Origin: a bacterium
GTDB lineage: Bacteria > Chloroflexota > Anaerolineae > Caldilineales > Caldilineaceae
Assembly (NCBI GenBank): GCA_016124945.1
Contig: WGMT01000020.1
Span: 62,001-126,000 of the forward strand
Length of the DNA stretch: 64,000 nucleotides
Direction of reading: 5' to 3'
Shown here: positions 18,367 through 27,316 of the stretch, one piece after another
How positions within the stretch are numbered: position 1 is the first letter of the stretch
Layout of the letters: the number at the start of each line of letters is the position of its first letter
Position numbers and translations under genes: made by a program
The notes under the pieces: model-generated
Seen by the model: only the letters and a program-made list of their open reading frames with translations
Database searches by the model: none
Told to the model about the DNA's origin: nothing

Positions 18367-19790
18367 GCCAGGACCGTACCGCCATCTGGTGGGTGCGTCG
18401 CGATCTACGCCTGACCGACAATCAGGCGCTCTACGCCGCGCTCGCTCACGGAGACAACGTCCTCCCCGTTTTCGTACTAGATCCCCGATTGGTGGGTTCA
18501 CCTTTCAACGGCGAAAAGCGGACGGCCTTCCTCCACGGTGGATTACGTATACTGGACGACGATTTGAAATCGCGCGGCAGTCGGCTGGTCCTTCTGCACG
18601 GACAGCCGGAGGACGTGCTGCCCGCTCTGGTGCAAGAGACAGGCACATCGGCCATCTTCGCCGAAGAGGACTACTCGCCCTTCGCCCGACGCCGTGACGA
18701 CGCCGTGTGCCGCTTGTTGCCCTTGCTGCAACTGACGAGCGGCGCATCGGCGCTGCCGGTAGGTTTGGTGCGTAAAGCAGACGGCGATCCCTACGTGGTC
18801 TACACCCCGTACAAGCGCCAGTGGCTGGAACAGCGCCTCCCCGCCAAAGAAGACGTCATCCCTGCGCCCGATAGCGTGCCCACCCACAGCACAGTGGACG
18901 GCGACGAGATCCCCTCAGCGCCGACACTGCCGCCGTCGGTCCCCTTTGCGCCGGGCGAAGCCGAGGCACAGGAACGGCTCAAACACTTTGTCATGGGCAA
19001 AGATGCACCGGTCTATCACTACGCAAGCCGCCGCGACCTCCCTGCCGCCGACGACACCAGTCGGCTTTCACCCTATCTGCGCCTTGGCATGATTTCCGCC
19101 CGCCGCGCCGTTGTTGCAGCCCGGTACGCCATTCACAACGCCGCCAACGCCGATGCCCGCAAGAGCGCCGAGACCTGGCTTTCTGAGCTAATCTGGCGCG
19201 ACTTTTACATGAGCGTGTTGCACTATTTCCCACACGTGCGTAGCGGCAGTTTTCGCCCTGAATTTGACGCCATCGCCTGGCGCAACGACGAAGACGAGTT
19301 CGCCGCCTGGTGCGAAGGACGCACCGGCTATCCTTTCGTAGATGCCGCCATGCGCCAGATGCGCCAAATTGGGTGGATGCACAACCGGGCGCGTATGGTG
19401 GTGGCCTCCTTTATGGTGAAAGACCTGCTGATTGACTGGCGCTGGGGCGAACGCTGGTTTATGCAACAACTCGTGGACGGCGATCCAGCGGCCAACAACG
19501 GCGGCTGGCAATGGGCCGCCGGCACAGGGACAGACGCCGCGCCCTATTTTCGCATCTTCAACCCCATCACCCAGAGTGAAAAGTTCGATGCCAACGGCGA
19601 CTATATCCGTCGTTGGGTGCCCGAACTCAAAGAGGTGCCCACCAAGTTTATCCACGCGCCGTGGACGATGTCGCTTGCCGAACAAAAGCGGTCGAATTGC
19701 CGTATCAGCACGGATTACCCCGCGCCGATTGTCGATCACAAAGTGGCGCGGCAGCGGACATTGGATGCGTATAAAAAGATTAGGGATTAA
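18363..19790 (+). CDS. phr: Deoxyribodipyrimidine photolyase
   Basis: This 475-residue flavoprotein uses blue light to split cyclobutane pyrimidine dimers in DNA. The N-terminal antenna domain starts [15 protein letters not shown]. The C-terminal FAD/DNA-binding domain carries [59 protein letters not shown] and [24 protein letters not shown], the class I CPD photolyase signatures. The ATG at 18363 overlaps the SRPBCC stop codon. Regulation by the CarH-like protein just upstream is inferred from context. Class I is favoured over a cryptochrome because of the intact WQW segment and operon context. Confidence 0.93.
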   Translation: MSQDRTAIWWVRRDLRLTDNQALYAALAHGDNVLPVFVLDPRLVGSPFNGEKRTAFLHGGLRILDDDLKSRGSRLVLLHGQPEDVLPALVQETGTSAIFAEEDYSPFARRRDDAVCRLLPLLQLTSGASALPVGLVRKADGDPYVVYTPYKRQWLEQRLPAKEDVIPAPDSVPTHSTVDGDEIPSAPTLPPSVPFAPGEAEAQERLKHFVMGKDAPVYHYASRRDLPAADDTSRLSPYLRLGMISARRAVVAARYAIHNAANADARKSAETWLSELIWRDFYMSVLHYFPHVRSGSFRPEFDAIAWRNDEDEFAAWCEGRTGYPFVDAAMRQMRQIGWMHNRARMVVASFMVKDLLIDWRWGERWFMQQLVDGDPAANNGGWQWAAGTGTDAAPYFRIFNPITQSEKFDANGDYIRRWVPELKEVPTKFIHAPWTMSLAEQKRSNCRISTDYPAPIVDHKVARQRTLDAYKKIRD

Positions 19791-19805
19791 GAAAGGATTT
19801 TCTCC

Positions 19806-20747
19806 ATGAAAGTTGGTGTTGTTGGTACAGGATTGGTCGGTGCGACGGCTGCGTTTACGCTTGCCATACGTGGAATCGCCAGCCAGATTGTGCTTGTGGA
19901 CAAGAACATGGCACGCGCCGATGCAGAGGCCGACGATATTTTGCATGCCGTCCCCTTTGTGCAGCCTTCCCGTATATGGGCAGGCGACTATCCAGATCTC
20001 AAAGGCGCGCGTGTTGTGATCGTGGCGGCAGGGGTGGGGCAACGTCCCGGCGAGTCGCGGTTGGAGTTGCTCAACCGCAACGCCGCCGTCTTCCGCTCTG
20101 TGATCCCGTCGATCCTCGAACATGCGCCGGATGCGATCTTGCTCATCGCTACCAATCCCGTAGACGTGATGACCCACCTGGCCGCGCACTTTGCCGCCCA
20201 AGGGGGTGTGCCGGCCCAACGGGTGATTGGATCAGGCACCACACTGGACACGGCTCGTTTCCGCGCCCTGCTCGGTCGCCAACTCGGCGTCGATTCAGGA
20301 CATGTCCACGCCTATGTTGTGGGTGAACATGGCGATTCGGAAGTGCTGACCTGGTCACAAGTGCGCGTGGGCAATCTGACATTGGCAGAATTTTGTACAA
20401 TGGAGCATGTCGAGTTGACCGACGCACAGCGCGAACAGATTGAAGACCGGGTGCGCCGCGCTGCCTACCACATCATCGAAGGCAAAGGCGCAACCTACTA
20501 CGGTATTGCTGGTGCGCTGTCGGCCATCACCAGCGCCATCCTGCGCGATCAGCGCACGTTACTCACCGTCTGCCACCGCAACGCCAATGTCCAAGGCGTC
20601 AAGGACGTCACCCTGGCCCTGCCCCACCTCGTGGGCGGCGACGGCGTCATCACCACCTTCCCCCTGCCACTCTCCCCCAGCGAAGCGGACGCGCTCAAGC
20701 ACAGCGCGCAGGTGATCCGCTCAGCGATTGATCAATTGGATTTGTAA
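19806..20747 (+). CDS. ldh: L-lactate dehydrogenase
   Basis: This 313-residue cytoplasmic enzyme interconverts pyruvate and L-lactate with NADH. The NAD motif [10 protein letters not shown] begins at residue 4. The substrate loop reads [10 protein letters not shown]; Gln at the specificity position favours lactate over malate dehydrogenase, which has Arg there. [12 protein letters not shown] supplies the Asp/Arg pair and GEHGDSEV the catalytic His. AAAGGA lies upstream of the ATG. It is 15 bases after the photolyase, so read-through from the light operon is possible, though no functional link is obvious. Confidence 0.88.
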   Translation: MKVGVVGTGLVGATAAFTLAIRGIASQIVLVDKNMARADAEADDILHAVPFVQPSRIWAGDYPDLKGARVVIVAAGVGQRPGESRLELLNRNAAVFRSVIPSILEHAPDAILLIATNPVDVMTHLAAHFAAQGGVPAQRVIGSGTTLDTARFRALLGRQLGVDSGHVHAYVVGEHGDSEVLTWSQVRVGNLTLAEFCTMEHVELTDAQREQIEDRVRRAAYHIIEGKGATYYGIAGALSAITSAILRDQRTLLTVCHRNANVQGVKDVTLALPHLVGGDGVITTFPLPLSPSEADALKHSAQVIRSAIDQLDL

Positions 20748-20789
20748 TTGGGGACTATGGATTCGGTTTCAGAATAGAATGGGTAGATC

Positions 20790-20841
20790 GAACGCGGATT
20801 GAGCCACAGTGCCTGGCACGGGCCCGTGCCAGGCACTGTGG
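20790..20841. repeat. 38-bp perfect palindrome joined to a partial CGGATTGAG repeat arm
   Basis: Bases 20804-20822 are the exact reverse complement of 20823-20841, with no loop. The core GTGCCAGGCACTG recurs at 1571-1607. The 14 bases before it (20790-20803, GAACGCGGATTGAG) match the left arm of the in-gene repeat at 25362-25387, so two repeat families abut here. It follows ldh and precedes the csoR promoter, so it may also insulate transcription. Confidence 0.65.
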
Positions 20842-20853
20842 CACGGGCAATAC

Positions 20854-20882
20854 TTGACAACCTATCAAACCGCGTTTACACT
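20854..20882 (+). promoter_or_regulatory. Sigma-70 promoter of the copper operon
   Basis: TTGACA at 20854-20859 and TACACT at 20877-20882 are separated by 17 bases. The expected start near 20889 falls at the edge of the C8G7 palindrome, the usual place for a repressor to block transcription. Confidence 0.65.
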
Positions 20883-20890
20883 GTCCAGTG

Positions 20891-20910
20891 CACCCCCCCC
20901 GGGGGGGATG
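20891..20910. promoter_or_regulatory. Probable CsoR operator
   Basis: CACCCCCCCC is followed directly by GGGGGGGATG, giving a C8G7 palindrome with flanking TGCA and GGGTA. CsoR-family operators are G/C-run palindromes of this kind. It overlaps the predicted transcription start of csoR, so copper would relieve repression of the operon. Confidence 0.6.
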
Positions 20911-20975
20911 GGTAAAAGTGGTAAGTAAAGAGGAACAAGCAACGTGATGGGTCATTCAGGATCGGAGTAAGCCAC

Positions 20976-21254
20976 ATGGACGCAAAGACCAAAGAGACGG
21001 TAACTCGGCGACTGGCCAGCGCCGCAGGGCACGTCAAAGGCATTGAACGCATGGTCGAAGAAGACACCTATTGCATCGACATCATCAAGCAGATTCAAGC
21101 GGTGCAGGCGGCCTTGGGCAAAGTCAGCGCGCTGATCCTAGACAATCACCTGCACACCTGCGTTACTTCCGCCGTACGCGGCGACGATCCTGTCGAACGC
21201 GAAGCAGTGCTGCACGAGATCACATCCGTTTTTGAAATGTCGGGGAAGATTTAG
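20976..21254 (+). CDS. csoR: CsoR-family copper-sensing repressor
   Basis: This 92-residue all-helical DNA-binding repressor releases DNA when it binds Cu(I). The copper ligands are visible as Cys33, His58 and Cys62, with the spacing of the family (C-x24-H-x3-C). The N-terminal VTRRLASAAGHVKGIERMVEED is the conserved first helix. Its promoter and a C8G7 operator lie just upstream, which points to autoregulation. copZ and copA follow and are the likely regulon. Other metal or sulfur sensors share this fold, but the C-H-C set and neighbours favour copper. Confidence 0.9.
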   Translation: MDAKTKETVTRRLASAAGHVKGIERMVEEDTYCIDIIKQIQAVQAALGKVSALILDNHLHTCVTSAVRGDDPVEREAVLHEITSVFEMSGKI

Positions 21255-21327
21255 AAGTGATTGGTGACTGGTGGTTAGGATCGCATTGCGGATCCGACTC
21301 TTCCCTATCACCAGTCACCAATCACTT
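21255..21327. repeat. Dispersed hairpin, GATTGGTGACTGGTG type
   Basis: Bases 21255-21273 pair perfectly (19 bp) with 21309-21327. A small inner stem forms from the GGATC words in the loop. It directly follows the csoR stop codon, so it may attenuate read-through into copZ. Confidence 0.65.
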
Positions 21328-21372
21328 CTTTCTCCTTGCAATTCACAATCCGCAATTTTCGGAGAGACAACC

Positions 21373-21582
21373 ATGACAACCAAAACCTTCGTCGTACCCA
21401 ACATTAGCTGTGGACATTGCACACACACCATCGAGCAGGAAGTGGCCGAAATGGCCGGTGTGCAGTCGGTGAAAGCCGACCAGGAGACCAAACAGGTCAC
21501 CGTCGCCTGGGACAGCCCCGCCTCGTGGGATGAGATCAAGTCGCTGCTGCAAGAGATCAACTACCCGCCGGCGGAATCGTAG
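21373..21582 (+). CDS. copZ: Copper chaperone (HMA domain)
   Basis: This 69-residue single heavy-metal-associated domain has its metal-binding CxxC in NISCGHCTHTIEQEV at residues 13-16. Such chaperones carry Cu(I) to CopA or to the CsoR sensor. The start at 21373 is preceded by GGAGA; longer in-frame openings upstream run through the hairpin and lack support. It lies between csoR and copA. The canonical MxCxxC methionine is replaced by Ile-Ser, which is common in this family. Confidence 0.88.
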   Translation: MTTKTFVVPNISCGHCTHTIEQEVAEMAGVQSVKADQETKQVTVAWDSPASWDEIKSLLQEINYPPAES

Positions 21583-21595
21583 GTGATTAGGGACT

Positions 21596-21647
21596 GGTGA
21601 CTGGTGATTGGGAGCGTGTCGATCCTCTGCCCCAATCACCAGTCACC
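21596..21647. repeat. Dispersed hairpin, GGTGACTGGTGATTGGG type
   Basis: Bases 21596-21612 pair perfectly (17 bp) with 21631-21647, and the low-complexity arms extend further on both sides. It lies between copZ and copA and uses the same words as the hairpin at 21255-21327, so both gaps in this operon carry the same repeat family. Confidence 0.65.
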
Positions 21648-21681
21648 AATCACCAGTCACCCGTTCCATAGGAAGAGACTC

Positions 21682-24213
21682 ATGAGCGAGAGCAAACAAC
21701 TCACCGTCCCCGTCATCGGCATGACATGTGCCAATTGTGTGGCGTCGGTAGAGCGGAATAGCAAGAAGGCGAACGGCGTGGCCGGGTCGTCTGTCAATTT
21801 TGCCAGTGAGAAGCTGACCTTCGATTACGATCCCAGCGCCGTCAAACCACAGGACGTGCTCACGGAAGTGATCGGGCGAGTGGAGCGCGCCGGTTATCAG
21901 GTACCCACCGCAGAAGTTGAACTGTCGCTCCTGGGGATGACGTGCGCCAACTGCGCCGCCACCATTGAACGGCGGCTGAACAAGGTGGAAGGCGTGGTCA
22001 AGGCCGAGGTGAACTATGCCGCCGAACGCGCCAAGGTACGCTATGTGGCAGGCATGATCGGGCGTTCGGATCTGGTGGCGGCTGTGCGCAAAGCCGGTTA
22101 CGACGTGGTGGAAAGCGCACAGGACGAAGCAATGGAAGACGCCGAAGCTTCGGCACGCGCCGCTGAGATCCGTCACCAGACACAGCGGCTGCTTGTCGGC
22201 GTGATTTTTTCGCTGCCCCTGCTCGTGTTGAGCATGGGACGCGATCTCAATTTGCTCGGTGACTGGGCGGATGCCCTGTGGATGAGTTGGTTCTTCCTGG
22301 TGCTGGCGACGCCTGTCCAATTCTGGGTGGGCAAAGACTACTACCTGGGCGCATACAAGGCGTTGCGCAACGGCAGCGCCAACATGGACGTCCTTGTGGC
22401 AATGGGCACGACGGTGGCCTATGCCTACAGTGTGGCTGTCCTCATCGCGATTACAATGGACAACCACGACCTGGGGCACCATGTCTACTTTGAAACCGCG
22501 GCGGTGATCATCACCCTGATTGTGCTGGGCAAACTACTTGAAGCCCGCGCCAAAGGGGAGACCAGTGCCGCCATTAAGAAGTTGATGGGCCTGCGCGCCA
22601 AGACGGCGCGATTGATCCGCAACGGTCAGGAAGTTGACGTCCCCATCGAAGAGGTGGTTTCGGGCGACCTGCTGCTGATCCGCCCCGGCGAAAAGGTGCC
22701 GGTGGACGGTGTCGTCGTTGAGGGGCGCTCCAATATTGACGAAAGCATGATCACCGGCGAAAGCCTGCCTGTGGGCAAAGAAGCAGGTGACGAAGTCATC
22801 GGGGCCACCATCAACAAGCAGGGGCTGCTCACGGTCAAAGCGACAAAAGTGGGCAAAGAGACGGCGCTGGCTCAGATCATCAAGCTGGTGGAACGGGCGC
22901 AGGGCAGCAAAGCGCCGATTCAGCGGGTGGTGGATCAGGTGTCGGCCTACTTCGTACCTGCCGTTATTGTGCTGGCGCTGATCACCTTCGGCGTGTGGAT
23001 GGTGGTGGGGGGCGAGTTTGTCCCTGCTCTGTTGCGGCTGATCGCCATCCTGGTAATCGCCTGTCCTTGCGCGATGGGGCTGGCCACACCCACATCGATT
23101 ATGGTAGGCATGGGCAAGGGAGCGGAACATGGTATCCTTTTCCGCAACAGCACGGCGCTGGAACAGGCACACAAGCTCACGGCCATTGTCCTCGACAAGA
23201 CGGGCACCCTCACCAAAGGCACGCCCGAGGTGACAGACGTAATCGTGGCCGAAAACGCGCAGGCGGCAGCGCAGCCTGTCCTCAGTGGCGCTGCGCCGGT
23301 GATGACGTTGGATCTGCCTCCGCAAGACGAATTCCTGCGGCTGGCGGCGTCGGCGGAACGAGGATCGGAGCACCCGCTGGGTGAGTCGATTGTACGGGCG
23401 GCGCAGGCCAAGGGATTCTCTTTGAGCGCACCGCAAAACTTTGAAGGGATCGCCGGTCACGGCATCGCCGCCGAAGTGGACGGTCGACGGATCCTCCTGG
23501 GGAATCTGCGCCTGATGGAACAGCGCGACGTGCCGTTGAACGGTCTACTGCCGCGGGCGACAGCGCTCCAGGACCAGGCCAAGACAGTGATGTGGCTAGC
23601 TGTGGATGGGCAGGCAACCGCCCTCATCGGCGTGGCCGACACCATCAAAGAGGGATCCAAAGAAGCTGTGGCCGCCATGCACCGCCTCGGGTTGACCGTG
23701 GCAATGGTGACAGGAGACAACCAGGCCACGGCCAATGCAATTGCACAGCAGGTGGGCATCGACCGTGTCTTCGCCGAAGTGCTGCCCGGCGACAAAGCCG
23801 AGTATGTAAAGCAGCTTCAGCAGGAAGGCTTGCGTGTGGCCATGGTGGGCGACGGCATCAACGATGCCCCGGCGTTGGCGCAAGCCGACGTAGGTATGGC
23901 CATCGGCACCGGCACCGACGTGGCCATGGAAACCGCCGACGTCACCCTTATGCGCGGGGATCTGCGCAGTGTGGCCCAGGCGATCAAGCTTTCCAAGGCG
24001 ACGATGCGCAACATCAAGCAGAATTTGGTGTGGGCCTTCGGCTACAACGTGGCCCTGATCCCTATAGCAGCGGGTGTGGTGGCGCCCTTTGTGTGGGCCC
24101 CCGATTGGCTGCGTCAGCTTCATCCCATCCTGGCGGCTGCGGCGATGGCTTTCAGCAGCATCAGCGTGGTGACCAACAGCCTGCGGCTACGTGGGGTGCG
24201 GCTGGACAAGTAG
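21682..24213 (+). CDS. copA: Cu(I)-exporting P1B-type ATPase
   Basis: This 843-residue inner-membrane pump exports Cu(I). Two N-terminal HMA domains each carry GMTCANC (near residues 13 and 80). About eight transmembrane segments follow; the metal-site CPC is Cys461-Pro-Cys463. The phosphorylated Asp505 lies in [20 protein letters not shown] and [11 protein letters not shown] complete the P-type signature. The ATG is preceded by GGAAGAG. It is the effector of the csoR-copZ-copA operon. Most P1B-1 pumps of this length and arrangement are copper exporters. Confidence 0.95.
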   Translation: MSESKQLTVPVIGMTCANCVASVERNSKKANGVAGSSVNFASEKLTFDYDPSAVKPQDVLTEVIGRVERAGYQVPTAEVELSLLGMTCANCAATIERRLNKVEGVVKAEVNYAAERAKVRYVAGMIGRSDLVAAVRKAGYDVVESAQDEAMEDAEASARAAEIRHQTQRLLVGVIFSLPLLVLSMGRDLNLLGDWADALWMSWFFLVLATPVQFWVGKDYYLGAYKALRNGSANMDVLVAMGTTVAYAYSVAVLIAITMDNHDLGHHVYFETAAVIITLIVLGKLLEARAKGETSAAIKKLMGLRAKTARLIRNGQEVDVPIEEVVSGDLLLIRPGEKVPVDGVVVEGRSNIDESMITGESLPVGKEAGDEVIGATINKQGLLTVKATKVGKETALAQIIKLVERAQGSKAPIQRVVDQVSAYFVPAVIVLALITFGVWMVVGGEFVPALLRLIAILVIACPCAMGLATPTSIMVGMGKGAEHGILFRNSTALEQAHKLTAIVLDKTGTLTKGTPEVTDVIVAENAQAAAQPVLSGAAPVMTLDLPPQDEFLRLAASAERGSEHPLGESIVRAAQAKGFSLSAPQNFEGIAGHGIAAEVDGRRILLGNLRLMEQRDVPLNGLLPRATALQDQAKTVMWLAVDGQATALIGVADTIKEGSKEAVAAMHRLGLTVAMVTGDNQATANAIAQQVGIDRVFAEVLPGDKAEYVKQLQQEGLRVAMVGDGINDAPALAQADVGMAIGTGTDVAMETADVTLMRGDLRSVAQAIKLSKATMRNIKQNLVWAFGYNVALIPIAAGVVAPFVWAPDWLRQLHPILAAAAMAFSSISVVTNSLRLRGVRLDK

Positions 24214-24222
24214 AAATTAGGT

Positions 24223-24300
24223 GATTAGGCGATTGGGCGGTTAGGGGATTTCAGATCGTGTGTACGATCTGAAATCCCCTAACCGCCCAATCGCCTAATC
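24223..24300. repeat. Dispersed hairpin, 37-bp perfect arms
   Basis: Bases 24223-24259 pair perfectly with 24264-24300 around a 4-base loop. The outer arm is GATTAGGCGATTGGGCGG-type; the inner core ATTTCAGATCGT recurs in the hairpin at 58277-58322. It lies between copA and the first membrane glycosyltransferase gene and is strong enough to terminate transcription. Confidence 0.75.
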
Positions 24301-24310
24301 TCTTCACCAC

Positions 24311-27304
24311 ATGACAAACACGTATCCGCGCGATCTTTCTATCTTCATCGGGGGCATTGTGCTGGCGCTGGCAGGGAGTTGGGCGATCCGGCAGACACCT
24401 GCGGATTGGGTGTGGCCGTGGATCGTGTTGAGCGCCGGGGCATTGCTGGGTGGCATCGGCATGCGTCGGCTGGAGCGTCGACTGCCGGATCCTGCGCCGC
24501 CTGCCATGCCCGACTCTTATGCGCCGTCGAATCGACGGCGCTTTTTGGCGTGGATTGGTGTGGGTGTGGCTGTGGCCTGCAATGTTGGGGCGGCGTGGCT
24601 GCTCTGGCGCGATGAGACGGCATGGACGACGGCGATCTGGTGGTGGCTGGCGGCAATGACCCTTCTGCTTGCGTGTGCTGTCGTCCTACGCCGGGTTGGC
24701 CGTGGCGGCGACGACTTCGTCCCCGGTATGTCGCTCGACGCCGCCAACATGCCCAAGCCGCGCCAATTGTCCCTACGCTGGGAGATCGTCCTTTTCCTCC
24801 TGATCCTGACGCTGGGCGTTGGGTTGCGTCTCTATCGGCTGGATGAGATCCCGGCGGCAATCTATGTGGACGAGACGAATGCGTCGCTGGATGCGCTGCA
24901 CATTTTGGAAGGACGGGCGGCGTCGCCCTTCGGTACAGGCTGGTATGAGACGCCCAACGGCTATATTTATTACATGGCAGCGCTGTACAAGCTGTTCGGC
25001 GTGAGCTATTGGACGCTGAAAGCGGCGTCGTTGATCCCGGCGCTGTTGACGATCCCCGCCATCTACGCGCTGGGACGGATGCTGTTTGGGCCGGTGGCTG
25101 GGCTGGCGGCGATGTTCGTGCTCAGCGTGAGCCGCTGGCACATGACGCTGAGCCGCTGGGGTTGGAATGAGCTGATGCCGCCGCTCTTTCAGATTGTGGG
25201 CACCTACTTTTTGATCCGTGGGCTGCGTGAACGGCGGGCACTGGACTTTGTCATCGGCGGCATTGTCAGCGGGTTGACGCTCTACACCTACCTCAGCAGC
25301 CGCCTGGTGCTGTTGACCTTGTTCCTGTTCGCCGTTTACTGGGTTATTGGCGAATTGAGAATAGAACGCGGATTGAGCGGATTGGGCGGATTAAGGCGGA
25401 TTTGGCCAGAAAGAATCCGTTTAGATCTGCCCAATCCGCTCAATCCGCGTTCTATCACCGGCCTGGTTCTCTTTGGCGTGGCGGTGGCGGTGGCGGTGAC
25501 GCCGTTGACGGTGACCTATTTGAAGGATCCTTTCCTTTTCTTCAACCGCAGCGCCGAGATCAGCATCTTCGCCGACGTACGCGCGGAAGGGTCCTGGTGG
25601 CCGTTGCGTGAAAATGTGTGGCGGCACATGGGCATGTTCTACCAGGCAGGTGACCCGGTGGGGCGGCAGAATTTGCCGGGCGAACCACAGGCCGATCCAA
25701 TGACGGGGGCGCTGCTGGCGGTAGGATTGGCGCATGCGGCGCTCTCTTTGCGTGATCGTCGGCGTGGGCTGCTCTGGCTCTGGTTTGTGGTGGCGATGGC
25801 GGCAGGTTTCTTGAGTGAATTGCGTGTGCAATACCCCAACGCACCCGACTATTTTGTGTCGCCCAACGCCTACCGTACCCTGGCAGCCGTGATCGCCATC
25901 GCGCTCACGGTGGGCGCGGTGGTGGATGTCCTTGCGCGGGTGGGTAGGAATTTACCGCAAAGGCGCAGAGAGGACACGAATGACACGGAAAAAGCAGAGG
26001 CAAAAAAGCGCAGAAAGCTCCTTCTGGGTTCCATGTTTTCCGCTTTTTCCGCGTCTTCTCTGGTGATCCCGCTGCTCTTGTTAGGTTTTATTGGTTTCTG
26101 GGAAGTAGCAACCTTCTTCGGGCGGCAGGCCGATTCGCTGGACGTACAGCTTAGCTTCAACCAGATGGAAACGCAGGTGGCCTATCAGGTCCTCGACGCG
26201 TTGGATAGCGGGGCAGACGTCTATCTATCGCCCAACTTCTACAGCTTTTCGCCGCTGCGTTTTTTAGTCTACGGCGCAATGGACAAAAGGACGGATCTGA
26301 ACCCGCTAGTCTCTCCCCCCTACCAACTGGCTCGCCCCGAAGTGGATCTGCCGATCCCGACGAATCCGTCCGGCGCGCTGCTCTTATTGGACACGAAGTA
26401 CAACGACGTGCGCAGCAGTGTGACCGACCTCTACCCCAACGCCGACGTTTCCCTCGAACGTGGACCTGGCGCTGTGCCGCTGTTCCTGCGCATCTGGATC
26501 CCGGCGGGTGATCTATTGGCGCAACAGGGGCTGACGTTGGCAATGAGGGGCGCAGACGGTAGTGCTGAGCAGCGAGTTGTCACTGATTTCGCTCTGCCCG
26601 ATGACATACCTGCCGGTGCTACTCCCCAAACACTCACCTGGGAAGGAAGCCTACGCCTGACCGAGAGCGGCGTCTACGACTTCACAAGCAGCGGAGGGAC
26701 TCTTTTTATCGATGGGACGGCGTGGAGTGGTCCTCGCTTTTTGGGTCGCGGACGCCACCACTTTCGCCTGATCGTGGACGATCCCGGCGCAGCGGAGCGG
26801 CCCATGGTTGATTGGCGCACACCGTCAGGCGTGGCGGGTGCCTTGCCCGGGTCGGTTTTGTTTGTTTCGCTGCCGTCACCTTCGGGGTTAACCGGCTACT
26901 ACTACGCGAACGAAGATTGGAAAGGGGAGCCGGTTTTTCGCCAGAATACACCCTTTCTGCTCCTGTCCTGGCCCCAGAATGAGCCGCTGCGCCACCCATT
27001 TAGCGCAAGCTTCCGTGGCTCATTGCACATCTCTACCCCTGGGATGTACAATTTCCGCCTAGACGCCGATGATGGTGTGCGCTTTGTGTTGGCCGGGCAG
27101 ACCCTTGGCGAAGCCTTTCTGCCGGATCAGCCCAATCAGATCCGAGCCACCCTTGAACTCACCCCAGGCGTTTACCCCATCCGCATCGACTACTTCCAGC
27201 GCCTGGGCGGAAGTGCGTTAGAGTTCTACTGGCAGCCGCCCGCCGCCGCTGAAGGACCAGTGCCATCGGAAGTATTGACGCCGGATGAAAGAAATACCCA
27301 CTAA
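24311..27304 (+). CDS. GT39-like membrane glycosyltransferase with PA14-like C-terminus
   Basis: This 997-residue GT-C superfamily protein has about twelve transmembrane segments. The catalytic-type Asp-Glu lies in IYVDETNASLDALH (near residues 189-190), followed by a GYIYYMAALYKLFG segment. From about residue 740 a large extracytoplasmic part holds a PA14-like beta domain ending in ALEFYWQPP, suggesting glycan binding. Such enzymes move sugars from polyprenyl-phosphate donors to proteins or lipids. Two repeat-derived stretches lie inside the frame: residues about 350-382 (25362-25454) and 549-590 (about 25955-26070), rich in Arg/Lys and absent from a normal fold. The next glycosyltransferase starts 12 bases later. 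Confidence 0.82.
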   Translation: MTNTYPRDLSIFIGGIVLALAGSWAIRQTPADWVWPWIVLSAGALLGGIGMRRLERRLPDPAPPAMPDSYAPSNRRRFLAWIGVGVAVACNVGAAWLLWRDETAWTTAIWWWLAAMTLLLACAVVLRRVGRGGDDFVPGMSLDAANMPKPRQLSLRWEIVLFLLILTLGVGLRLYRLDEIPAAIYVDETNASLDALHILEGRAASPFGTGWYETPNGYIYYMAALYKLFGVSYWTLKAASLIPALLTIPAIYALGRMLFGPVAGLAAMFVLSVSRWHMTLSRWGWNELMPPLFQIVGTYFLIRGLRERRALDFVIGGIVSGLTLYTYLSSRLVLLTLFLFAVYWVIGELRIERGLSGLGGLRRIWPERIRLDLPNPLNPRSITGLVLFGVAVAVAVTPLTVTYLKDPFLFFNRSAEISIFADVRAEGSWWPLRENVWRHMGMFYQAGDPVGRQNLPGEPQADPMTGALLAVGLAHAALSLRDRRRGLLWLWFVVAMAAGFLSELRVQYPNAPDYFVSPNAYRTLAAVIAIALTVGAVVDVLARVGRNLPQRRREDTNDTEKAEAKKRRKLLLGSMFSAFSASSLVIPLLLLGFIGFWEVATFFGRQADSLDVQLSFNQMETQVAYQVLDALDSGADVYLSPNFYSFSPLRFLVYGAMDKRTDLNPLVSPPYQLARPEVDLPIPTNPSGALLLLDTKYNDVRSSVTDLYPNADVSLERGPGAVPLFLRIWIPAGDLLAQQGLTLAMRGADGSAEQRVVTDFALPDDIPAGATPQTLTWEGSLRLTESGVYDFTSSGGTLFIDGTAWSGPRFLGRGRHHFRLIVDDPGAAERPMVDWRTPSGVAGALPGSVLFVSLPSPSGLTGYYYANEDWKGEPVFRQNTPFLLLSWPQNEPLRHPFSASFRGSLHISTPGMYNFRLDADDGVRFVLAGQTLGEAFLPDQPNQIRATLELTPGVYPIRIDYFQRLGGSALEFYWQPPAAAEGPVPSEVLTPDERNTH
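25362..25454. repeat. Inverted repeat inside a coding sequence (CGGATTGAG family)
   Basis: Bases 25362-25387 pair perfectly (26 bp) with 25429-25454. The element is 93 bases long, a multiple of three, and keeps the reading frame open. Its left arm matches the intergenic fragment at 20790-20803. Confidence 0.7.
25955..26075. repeat. Second repeat-like insertion inside the same gene (CCGCAAAGGCGCAGAG family)
   Basis: An imperfect inverted repeat (CAGAGAGGACACG and GGAAAAAGC words, near 25970-26005, with GCTTTTTCCGCGTCTTCTCTG near 26045) encodes a Lys/Glu/Arg-rich stretch within an otherwise hydrophobic protein. The words resemble repeats common between genes of Chloroflexi. Confidence 0.5.
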
Positions 27305-27316
27305 GATCGGAAAACC

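Noticed and set aside
21643..23460. Minus-strand ORFs across copA
   Set aside because: They are shadows of copA; His/Arg-rich composition and no motifs.
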